Shown piece by piece: positions 1 through 5,504 of a DNA stretch of 5,504 bases (the stretch's first letter is position 1; each line of letters begins with the position of its first letter). Source of the stretch: JBDHTO01 sp039808665 (GTDB lineage: Bacteria > Pseudomonadota > Alphaproteobacteria > Paracaedibacterales > JAKBAR01); assembly GCA_039808665.1 (NCBI GenBank), contig JBDHTO010000078.1, forward strand, positions 1 to 5,504. The letters are read 5' to 3'. A program made the translations under genes and the position numbers. The notes below the pieces were generated by a model. The model was not told the DNA's origin. It did no database searches and worked only from the letters and a program-made list of their open reading frames with translations.

Positions 1-1622
1 CCCTGATAAATGATGTGTGCTTTTTTAAGCCTTGAAAAATCAAGATCATCCACACCATAAAGATAAAGTACTTTGATACGTCCTGCTTCAACATGGGCGT
101 AAAGTGTTTCGAGATTTTCATCACTCTTTGCGGGTAAATAACCAAGATCCAGCGCACCCGTTGTCCCCGCTTGTGTATGTAGAATATTCAGGCCATTCCA
201 ATCCTTGCGAATCACGTTGTTGCTGAGAGAAAAATCTTTGATAAGGGCGAGAATTTTATCTGAATCGGGATGAATAAGCGCCGCTTCACCCACAATCACC
301 ATGGGATTTTTTGCACTCACTAAAGCCTTTGTCATAGGGTGTTTAGAATCCCTAAGAAACTCAAGATCAACCGGTTTATCTCCTAAATATTCATAAGGAT
401 AGGTAAGGTCAATTTGTTCACCGACAAGGGCAGCACGAAGGCCGTGATTCAAATACCTTTTGCGCAAACGTGCATTCACAAGCGTTGCATCAATGCGTGG
501 ATTTGCGCCGACAATAAGGCATACATCCACCTGTTCAATTCCAGCAATCGTTGCATTAAAAAGATAATCCTCTCGCACGACAGGTGCCAATTTTGACCCT
601 TGTGTCCGGCATTCAAAATGCTCGACCCCATGACCCTGCATTAATTTTTTTAAAGCGTATAAACCATCCACGTCGGCAAGGGGGCCCGAAAGAACTGCAA
701 TCTCATCGGGTTTATGGGAGGTTAAAAGATGAGTCACAGCCCTTAATGCATCTGCCCAAGAGGTTTCTGTAAGTTTTCCCTTTTCACGAAGATAAGGTCT
801 GTCTAAGCGTTGGTATTTCAATCCGTCATAGGCAAAGCGTGTGCGATCACTAATCCAATCTTCATTAATATCGTCACAACCACGGGGAAGAATGCGCATA
901 ATCTCAAAGGATCCACGTGTATCAAGGCGAATATGAGACCCCACACCATCCATCACATCAATGGTTGGTGTTTTTGTCAGCTCCCACGGGCGTCCGTGAA
1001 AAGCATAAGGTTTATTCGTAAGAGCACCCACAGGACACACATCCACAAGGTTACCTGAAAGTTCAGAAGTAATAGCTCCCTCAAGAAGAGTCGTAATTTC
1101 CATATGCTCTCCCCGATTCACCGCCGCAAGTTCATCAGTTCCTGCAATCTCATGGGCAAAACGTACACACCTTGTACAGTGGATACAGCGCGTCATAATG
1201 GTTTTAATGAGTGGGCCCATATTTTTATCGGTCACAGCGCGCTTATTGAGATCGAATCGACTGCTGCCACAACCATAACTAACGGTAATATCTTGAAGGT
1301 CACACTCTCCCCCCTGATCACAAATAGGGCAGTCCAGGGGATGATTAATGAGGAGAAGCTCAAGCACACCCTCACGTGCTTTTTTGACCATATCGGTTTT
1401 TGTTTTGACAACCATACCCTCAGCTGCGGGCATAGCACAACTCGCCACAGGCTTTGGAGATTTTTCAACCTCAACAAGGCACATTCGGCAATTTCCCGCG
1501 ATAGAAAGTTTGGGATGATAACAAAACACAGGAACTTCAACACCCGCTTTTTCACACGCCTGAAACACTGTGGAGCCATCTTCAACTTCAACGATTTTGT
1601 CATCAACAGTAAGCTTGATCAT
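1..1622 (-). CDS. nuoG: NADH-quinone oxidoreductase subunit G, N-terminal part (3' end outside window)
   Basis: NuoG (75 kDa subunit / Nqo3 family) carries electrons from NuoF towards NuoB through several iron-sulfur clusters. I read 540 codons without a stop; the family usually has about 680-700 residues, so roughly 150 are missing to the left. The ferredoxin-like N-terminus has Cys34, Cys45, Cys48 and Cys62 for [2Fe-2S] N1b. His94, Cys98, Cys101 and Cys107 (HPLDCPICDQGGEC) fit N5. Cys146, Cys149, Cys152 (RCIHCTRC) and Cys196 (DVCPVGAL) fit N4. From about residue 215 a molybdopterin-oxidoreductase-like domain follows, with TRFAYDGLKY (261-270) and GANPR (372-376); in this family it is non-catalytic. 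No N7 motif is seen, as in alphaproteobacterial and mitochondrial forms. The ATG at 1622 gives MIKLTVDDKIVEVEDG, overlaps the nuoF stop (ATGA) and has a good ribosome binding site. Confidence 0.98.
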   Translation of the reverse strand, partial: MIKLTVDDKIVEVEDGSTVFQACEKAGVEVPVFCYHPKLSIAGNCRMCLVEVEKSPKPVASCAMPAAEGMVVKTKTDMVKKAREGVLELLLINHPLDCPICDQGGECDLQDITVSYGCGSSRFDLNKRAVTDKNMGPLIKTIMTRCIHCTRCVRFAHEIAGTDELAAVNRGEHMEITTLLEGAITSELSGNLVDVCPVGALTNKPYAFHGRPWELTKTPTIDVMDGVGSHIRLDTRGSFEIMRILPRGCDDINEDWISDRTRFAYDGLKYQRLDRPYLREKGKLTETSWADALRAVTHLLTSHKPDEIAVLSGPLADVDGLYALKKLMQGHGVEHFECRTQGSKLAPVVREDYLFNATIAGIEQVDVCLIVGANPRIDATLVNARLRKRYLNHGLRAALVGEQIDLTYPYEYLGDKPVDLEFLRDSKHPMTKALVSAKNPMVIVGEAALIHPDSDKILALIKDFSLSNNVIRKDWNGLNILHTQAGTTGALDLGYLPAKSDENLETLYAHVEAGRIKVLYLYGVDDLDFSRLKKAHIIYQ

Positions 1623-2908
1623 GCCCTTGCCTCCTGCGTATCTTCCTGTGCATCTGTTGAAAGACGCGCTTCAACCTCTCCCCTAAAGTGCTTCATCAAG
1701 CCCTGAATTGGCCAAGCCGCAGCATCACCCAGGGCGCAAATTGTATGTCCTTCTACCTGCTTTGTAACCTGGAGTAAAAGATCAATATCTTTCGACGTGC
1801 CAATGCCACGTTCCAAGTTTTTCATCATACGCCACATCCAACCTGTTCCCTCACGGCACGGTGTACACTGACCACAGCTTTCATGCATATAAAATTTCGA
1901 AAGACGTGCAATCGCCTTCACAAGGTCTGTGGATTGATCCATCACAATCACACCCGCTGTGCCAAGGCCTGTGCCTTGTTCTCTGAGGCTATCAAAATCC
2001 ATATTTATAGTTGCACATATATTTTTGGGAAGCATGGGTACAGAGGACCCCCCTGGAATCACTGCTTTAAGATTATCCCAACCACCTCGGACACCGCCTG
2101 CGTGCTTTTCAATAAGCTCTTTAAGGGGAATTCCCATTTCTTCTTCAACATTACAAGGCTTATTTACATGTCCAGAGATACAAAAGATTTTTGTTCCCGT
2201 GTTATTAGGTTTACCAAGACTTGCAAACCAACCGGCCCCCCGGCGCAAAATCGTTGGAACAACTGCAATGGTTTCTACGTTATTCACAATGGTCGGACAG
2301 CCATAAAGCCCAATAATCGCAGGGAATGGCGGCTTAAGACGTGGCATTCCCTTCCGCCCCTCAAGGCTTTCAAGAAGTGCTGATTCTTCTCCACAAATGT
2401 AAGCACCTGCCCCTCTATGGACAAAAAGATCAAAGTCATATCCCGATTTACAGGCATTTTTTCCAAGCAACCCTGCTTCATAGGCCTCATCAATGGCGCG
2501 CTGCAGGTTCATAGCCTCGTTATAAAACTCCCCACGCACGTAGATATAGGCAGCATGAGCACCAATGGCAAAACCAGAAATCAAAGCCCCTTCAACAAGT
2601 TTATGGGGCTCAAACCGAAGAATGTCGCGATCCTTACACGTCCCCGGCTCACTTTCATCAGCATTAATCACAAGGTAATGGGGCTTATCGTCACCCTTTG
2701 GCATAAAAGACCATTTCATCCCCGTACTAAAACCAGCACCGCCACGACCACGAAGACCAGAGGATTTGACCTCTTCAATAATTTTTTCTTGTCCCAAGGC
2801 CAAGATTTTCTTTGTACTGTCCCAATCCCCACGTTTTTGAGATGCAGAAAGTGTCCAAGGAGCTTCTCCATAAAGATTGGTGAAGATGCGATCTTTATTT
2901 TGCAGCAT
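1619..2908 (-). CDS. nuoF: NADH-quinone oxidoreductase subunit F (NADH-binding)
   Basis: NuoF (51 kDa subunit / Nqo1 family, 429 residues) is the entry point of complex I: it binds NADH and FMN and passes electrons to [4Fe-4S] cluster N3. The glycine-rich segment GLRGRGGAGFSTGMKW (51-66), NADESEPGTCKDRD (82-95) and GAGAYICGEESALLESLEG (166-184) form the nucleotide sites. The N3 ligands are Cys345, Cys348 and Cys351 (ESCGQCTPCREG) and Cys391 (HTICALGD). The open frame extends 22 codons further up to an ATG at 2974, but that stretch lies over the nuoE tail and has no NuoF character. The ATG at 2908 gives the typical MLQNKDRIFTNLYG and has a strong ribosome binding site five bases upstream. GFSTG replaces the more usual GFPTG, probably a neutral change. 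The TGA overlaps the nuoG ATG. Confidence 0.98.
   Translation of the reverse strand: MLQNKDRIFTNLYGEAPWTLSASQKRGDWDSTKKILALGQEKIIEEVKSSGLRGRGGAGFSTGMKWSFMPKGDDKPHYLVINADESEPGTCKDRDILRFEPHKLVEGALISGFAIGAHAAYIYVRGEFYNEAMNLQRAIDEAYEAGLLGKNACKSGYDFDLFVHRGAGAYICGEESALLESLEGRKGMPRLKPPFPAIIGLYGCPTIVNNVETIAVVPTILRRGAGWFASLGKPNNTGTKIFCISGHVNKPCNVEEEMGIPLKELIEKHAGGVRGGWDNLKAVIPGGSSVPMLPKNICATINMDFDSLREQGTGLGTAGVIVMDQSTDLVKAIARLSKFYMHESCGQCTPCREGTGWMWRMMKNLERGIGTSKDIDLLLQVTKQVEGHTICALGDAAAWPIQGLMKHFRGEVEARLSTDAQEDTQEARA
1630..1635 (-). promoter_or_regulatory. Ribosome binding site of nuoG
   Basis: The minus strand reads AGGAGG, a full consensus, seven bases before the ATG at 1622, within the last codons of nuoF. 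It supports that start together with the ATGA overlap. Confidence 0.8.
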
Positions 2909-3509
2909 CTTTGCCTCCCCGTGGTTTTTTGACCATTTTTTCAGTGGCCGCGAAAAGATTAGGCTTATCCTCAAAAGGTGCCGCAGATGTCCGTCCTTTT
3001 GCAGAAAGGGGTTTGGGCATTTTCCCTGCTTTACATTGATCTAAAATCGCCAAAAGCGCAGGTGCATCAAGATCCTCAAACAAATCATCATTAATTTGAA
3101 CAACCGGCGCATTCACACACGCCCCTAAACACTCCACTTCCTCAATACTGAAAAGGCCATCTTTTGTGACTTCTTTATCTCCCACACCAAGATGTTTGTG
3201 ACATGCTTCCTTTAGACCCTCTGCACCACGCAACATACAAGGTGTGGTACCACACACTTGAACATTGTATTTTCCAACGGGTTTTAGGTGGAACATGGTG
3301 TAAAAACTTGCAACCTCATAAACCTTAAGCGTTGCAATACCAATTACTTCCGCGACCGCCTCAAGTGCTGGCATGGAAAGCCATCCACCATTTTGGCGCT
3401 GAGCGATATCCAAAAGTGGCAAAAGCGCACTTTGACGACGATCCTTTGGATATTTTCCAAGATACTTTTCAATCTGTTTTTGATTTTCTTTTGTAAAGGA
3501 AAAGCTCAT
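2895..3509 (-). CDS. nuoE: NADH-quinone oxidoreductase subunit E
   Basis: NuoE (24 kDa subunit / Nqo2 family, 204 residues) has a thioredoxin-like fold and binds the [2Fe-2S] cluster N1a beside the FMN site of NuoF. The four ligands are visible as Cys86 and Cys91 (VCGTTPC) and Cys127 and Cys131 (ECLGAC). Before them come the helical region with LLPLLDIAQRQNGGWL (29-44) and VYEVASFYTMFHLKP (63-77), both family hallmarks. From about residue 155 there is a Lys/Pro/Ala-rich extension containing KGRTSAAP and ending in basic residues, similar to the tails of alphaproteobacterial NuoE and absent from shorter homologues. The ATG at 3509 overlaps the nuoD stop (ATGA). A modest GGTGAG (3518-3523) lies eight bases upstream. 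The end overlaps nuoF by 14 bases, and the last codons also carry the nuoF ribosome binding site. Confidence 0.98.
   Translation of the reverse strand: MSFSFTKENQKQIEKYLGKYPKDRRQSALLPLLDIAQRQNGGWLSMPALEAVAEVIGIATLKVYEVASFYTMFHLKPVGKYNVQVCGTTPCMLRGAEGLKEACHKHLGVGDKEVTKDGLFSIEEVECLGACVNAPVVQINDDLFEDLDAPALLAILDQCKAGKMPKPLSAKGRTSAAPFEDKPNLFAATEKMVKKPRGGKDAAK
2914..2920 (-). promoter_or_regulatory. Ribosome binding site of nuoF
   Basis: The minus strand reads GGGGAGG, five bases before the ATG at 2908. It lies within the Arg-Gly-Gly codons near the end of nuoE. It decides in favour of the start at 2908 over the upstream in-frame ATG at 2974. Confidence 0.8.
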
Positions 3510-4687
3510 CGATCAATCTCACCAAAAACAATATCCATAGACCCCACAATCGCCGTAATATCCGCAAGGAGGTGCCCCTTACTCATCCAATCTGTCGCTT
3601 GGAGAAATGCAAAACCCGGGGCACGGATTTTACACTTATAGGGCTTATTGGAACCGTCTGAAATCAGATAAACACCAAACTCCCCTTTGGGTGCCTCAAC
3701 AGCAGCATAAACCTCCCCCGCTGGAACATGAAAACCTTCTGTATAGAGTTTGAAATGATGAATCAGCGCCTCCATGGAGTGTTTCATCTCTGCTCGTGTG
3801 GGTGGGGTAATCTTTTTATTTGCAGCATGGACAGGGCCTTTTGGCATTTTTTCGATGCACTGTTTACAAAGCTTTATCGACTCTCGCATCTCCGCCATGC
3901 GCACAAGATACCGGTCATAACAATCCCCATGAAGACCGATCGGAATATCAAAGTCCAATTCTTCATAGACTTCGTAAGGCTGAGCCTTCCGCAGATCCCA
4001 GGCAACACCACTTCCACGCAACATGGGACCTGTAAATCCCCACTCTACTGCCTCATCCCTGGACACAACACCAATATCCACTGTGCGTTGTTTGAAAATA
4101 CGATTTTCCGTGACCAAAGTTTCGATATCATCCAAAACATTTGGAAAAGTTTCACAAAAATGTGCGATATCTTCGAGCAATCCATCGGGCAAATCTTGGT
4201 GGACTCCCCCCGGGCGAAAATAGGCCGCATGAAGTCGTGCTCCACAAACACGCTCATAAAAAGCCATGATTTTTTCACGCTCTTCAAATGCCCAAAGGAA
4301 AGGCGTCAAACCACCTACATCAATGATAAACGTTGTAACATTAAGGAGGTGATTTGCAATGCGAGAGAGTTCGCTATAAAGAACTCGAATATACTGCGCA
4401 CGCTTTGGAACAGTCACATCCAAAAGTTTTTCAATCCCAAGAACAAACGCATGTTCCTGATTCATAGGCGCAACATAGTCAAGGCGGTCAAAATAAGGAA
4501 TGGCCTGAAGATATGTTTTATGCTCAATAAGCTTTTCCGTACCGCGATGCAAAAATCCAATATGAGGATCGGCACGCTCAACAACCTCTCCATCAAGCTC
4601 AAGAATAAGACGAAGCACACCATGAGTTGCAGGATGTTGAGGACCAAAGTTAATGGTATAAGTTTGTTTCTCAGCATTGACTGTCAC
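3506..4687 (-). CDS. nuoD: NADH-quinone oxidoreductase subunit D
   Basis: NuoD (49 kDa subunit / Nqo4 family, 393 residues) forms the quinone-reduction pocket with NuoB at the junction of the peripheral and membrane arms. The fold derives from the [NiFe]-hydrogenase large subunit, but the metal ligands are lost. The N-terminus carries NFGPQHPATHGVLRL (13-27), IGFLHRGTEKL (43-53) and PYFDRLDYV (64-72). His22 and Tyr71 align, with identical spacing, to the Thermus His38 and Tyr87 that contact the quinone headgroup. Further on are GGLTPFLWAFEEREK, RGSGVAWDLRKAQPY and GDCYDRYLVRMAEM, and the protein ends in VFGEIDR as expected. Length is normal for the family. The start is GTG, overlapping the nuoC stop as GTGA, with a strong Shine-Dalgarno sequence just upstream. 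The stop overlaps the nuoE ATG by four bases. The gene looks intact. Confidence 0.98.
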   Translation of the reverse strand: MTVNAEKQTYTINFGPQHPATHGVLRLILELDGEVVERADPHIGFLHRGTEKLIEHKTYLQAIPYFDRLDYVAPMNQEHAFVLGIEKLLDVTVPKRAQYIRVLYSELSRIANHLLNVTTFIIDVGGLTPFLWAFEEREKIMAFYERVCGARLHAAYFRPGGVHQDLPDGLLEDIAHFCETFPNVLDDIETLVTENRIFKQRTVDIGVVSRDEAVEWGFTGPMLRGSGVAWDLRKAQPYEVYEELDFDIPIGLHGDCYDRYLVRMAEMRESIKLCKQCIEKMPKGPVHAANKKITPPTRAEMKHSMEALIHHFKLYTEGFHVPAGEVYAAVEAPKGEFGVYLISDGSNKPYKCKIRAPGFAFLQATDWMSKGHLLADITAIVGSMDIVFGEIDR

Positions 4688-5325
4688 GCAGCACCTCCCG
4701 AGTTTTTTGCTTTTTCATCCCCCGGAAGGGTGGGATTACCACGCACACTTGTATCCATCATACCCTCCCACGGGCTGACATAGTCAAAGGAGCGATAGGC
4801 TTGTGTTAACTGAACTGGCTCATACACAACACGCTTTAAGAGATCGTCGTAGCGCACTTCCACATATCCTGTGAGGGGGAAATCTTTTCGCAGAGGATAG
4901 CCATCAAAATTGTAATCCGTGAGAATACGACGAAGGTCAGAGTGCCCTTCAAACACAATGCCATACATGTCAAACGCTTCTCGTTCATACCAGTTTGCAC
5001 AGGCAAAAACAGACATAATTGAGGAGATATTTTCCTTTTCCTTAAGCTCCACTTTAAGGCGAATCCGCTTATTATAGGTCATACTCAAAAGGTGATAGAC
5101 TACGTGAAATCGCTTCTCTTTTTCTGGAAAGTCCACAACGGTAAGATCGATGAGCTGATTAAAAAGACAGCTTTTATGATCCCGAATAAGGGTTATAGCA
5201 CGCAGAAAGGATGATTTATCCAAAACACAAACATATTCACCCTTTTCAAAAGAGCAATGCCTTGTTGCCTCTCCCAAAAGGTTCGAGACTTTCTCAAAAA
5301 AAGTAATATCGTCTTGAGCTCTCAT
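4684..5325 (-). CDS. nuoC: NADH-quinone oxidoreductase subunit C
   Basis: NuoC (30 kDa subunit / Nqo5 family, 213 residues) is a peripheral-arm protein without cofactors that packs on NuoD and helps hold the quinone module together. The family signature is clear: YEREAFDMYGI at residues 113-123, then LRRIL (131-135) and GYPLRKDFP (142-150). The C-terminal tail is Gly/Ala-ending and poorly conserved, as is usual. The frame stays open upstream to an ATG at 5418, but those 31 extra codons lie wholly over the conserved end of nuoB and resemble no NuoC N-terminus. The ATG at 5325 gives MRAQDDITFF and overlaps the nuoB stop as ATGA. Upstream there is only a weak GGGG run (5335-5338), so initiation probably depends on ribosomes finishing nuoB. 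NuoC is a separate gene, not fused to NuoD as in E. coli. Its TGA overlaps the nuoD GTG start. Confidence 0.97.
   Translation of the reverse strand: MRAQDDITFFEKVSNLLGEATRHCSFEKGEYVCVLDKSSFLRAITLIRDHKSCLFNQLIDLTVVDFPEKEKRFHVVYHLLSMTYNKRIRLKVELKEKENISSIMSVFACANWYEREAFDMYGIVFEGHSDLRRILTDYNFDGYPLRKDFPLTGYVEVRYDDLLKRVVYEPVQLTQAYRSFDYVSPWEGMMDTSVRGNPTLPGDEKAKNSGGAA
4692..4699 (-). promoter_or_regulatory. Ribosome binding site of nuoD
   Basis: The minus strand reads GGGAGGTG, a near-perfect anti-16S match, four bases before the GTG at 4687 (six bases from the end of GGAGG). It lies inside the last codons of nuoC. It fixes the non-ATG start of nuoD and may offset the weaker GTG codon. Confidence 0.8.
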
Positions 5326-5504
5326 ACAACAGAACCCCGATCGATTATCGTTTTGTTTTGAATTTTGTGCTTCAGCAGTAGCATTCCGTACAGCAAAGCC
5401 TCTGCCGTAGGAGGGCACCCCGGCACATACACATCAACAGGAACGATACGGTCACAACCACGCACCACGGAGTAGGAATAATGATAGTAGCCCCCTCCAT
5501 TCGC
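5322..5504 (-). CDS. nuoB: NADH-quinone oxidoreductase subunit B, C-terminal part (5' end outside window)
   Basis: Only the last 60 codons and the TGA stop are present; the frame is open to the right edge. NuoB (PSST / Nqo6 family) is a peripheral-arm subunit that binds [4Fe-4S] cluster N2, the last cluster before quinone. The visible piece starts ANGGGYYHYSYSVVRGCDR, then VPVDVYVPGCPPTAEALLYG and a short tail ending DRGSVV. The cysteine in PGCPP (bases 5415-5417) is the fourth N2 ligand by family homology. The third ligand normally sits directly before ANGGG and so falls just outside the window. The cysteine in RGCDR is not a cluster ligand as far as I know. The stop shares four bases with the nuoC start (ATGA), which fits translational coupling. 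The match is strong despite the short fragment. Confidence 0.96.
   Translation of the reverse strand, partial: ANGGGYYHYSYSVVRGCDRIVPVDVYVPGCPPTAEALLYGMLLLKHKIQNKTIIDRGSVV

Noticed and set aside
414..1058. Short plus-strand open frames (414-596, 584-772, 810-1058) opposite nuoG
   Set aside because: They are 60-82 codons long with no recognisable motif, and the nuoG frame is continuous and conserved on the other strand.
1104..1706. A 200-codon plus-strand open frame across the nuoG start and nuoF end
   Set aside because: It is codon-aligned antisense to nuoG over most of its length, matches no family I recognise, and the conserved N1b, N5 and N4 regions lie on the opposite strand.
1883..2932. 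Several plus-strand open frames (1883-2383, 1959-2306, 2417-2932) opposite nuoF
   Set aside because: Those at 1883 and 2417 are codon-aligned antisense shadows of nuoF and the third is a shifted frame. None has a family motif, while nuoF is intact beneath them.
4045..4677. Short minus-strand frames within nuoD (4045-4287, 4462-4677), and similar ones in nuoF (2284-2493) and nuoG (1232-1606)
   Set aside because: They are out-of-frame readings of conserved genes, with no family motif. The hydrophobic look of the 4462-4677 translation is a by-product of the shifted frame.
3728..4783. A 351-codon plus-strand open frame antisense to nuoD
   Set aside because: It is codon-aligned with nuoD, so its stops correspond to sense TTA, CTA and TCA codons, which nuoD happens to use rarely. 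The translation is low in recognisable motifs and rich in Cys, His and Lys; nuoD beneath it is strongly conserved. It is a codon-usage shadow.
1..5504. Possible promoter, terminator, CRISPR, insertion sequence or RNA gene
   Set aside because: Coding regions cover the whole window with overlapping ends. By eye I found no repeat array, inverted-repeat ends, hairpin followed by a T run at a gene end, or tRNA-like fold. A small internal promoter cannot be excluded by reading alone.

Overview
The window lies entirely inside a respiratory complex I (NADH:quinone oxidoreductase, NDH-1) operon. All genes are on the minus strand, so transcription runs from position 5504 towards position 1. In that order it holds the C-terminal end of nuoB, complete nuoC, nuoD, nuoE and nuoF, and about the first 540 codons of nuoG, which runs off the left edge. 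No stretch lacks a gene: each coding region overlaps the next. I found no RNA gene, mobile element, repeat array, promoter or terminator.

The proteins point to an alphaproteobacterium. NuoC and NuoD are separate genes rather than a fused NuoCD. NuoE carries a C-terminal extension. NuoG has the ligands for clusters N1b, N5 and N4 but no N7 cysteine motif. All are features of the alphaproteobacterial/mitochondrial type of complex I. Base composition is moderate (a few lines counted by eye give about 38-52% G+C), lower than in many free-living members. Together with the overlapping gene ends, this hints at a compact genome, possibly of a host-associated lineage, but rank below class is a guess.

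The genes form an electron path. NADH is oxidised at FMN in NuoF, and electrons pass through N3 (NuoF) and N1b, N4 and N5 (NuoG), with N1a in NuoE as a side cluster. They end at N2 in NuoB, next to the quinone pocket formed by NuoB and NuoD; NuoC braces NuoD. Every ligand that falls inside the window is present, so the complex looks functional.

The main point for annotation is start choice. Open frames upstream of nuoC and nuoF would give artificially long proteins; conserved N-termini and stop/start overlaps support starts at 5325 and 2908. Nothing here looks like an undescribed system. The most notable structural point is that all five gene junctions overlap (four by 4 bases, one by 14), which suggests translational coupling along the operon.
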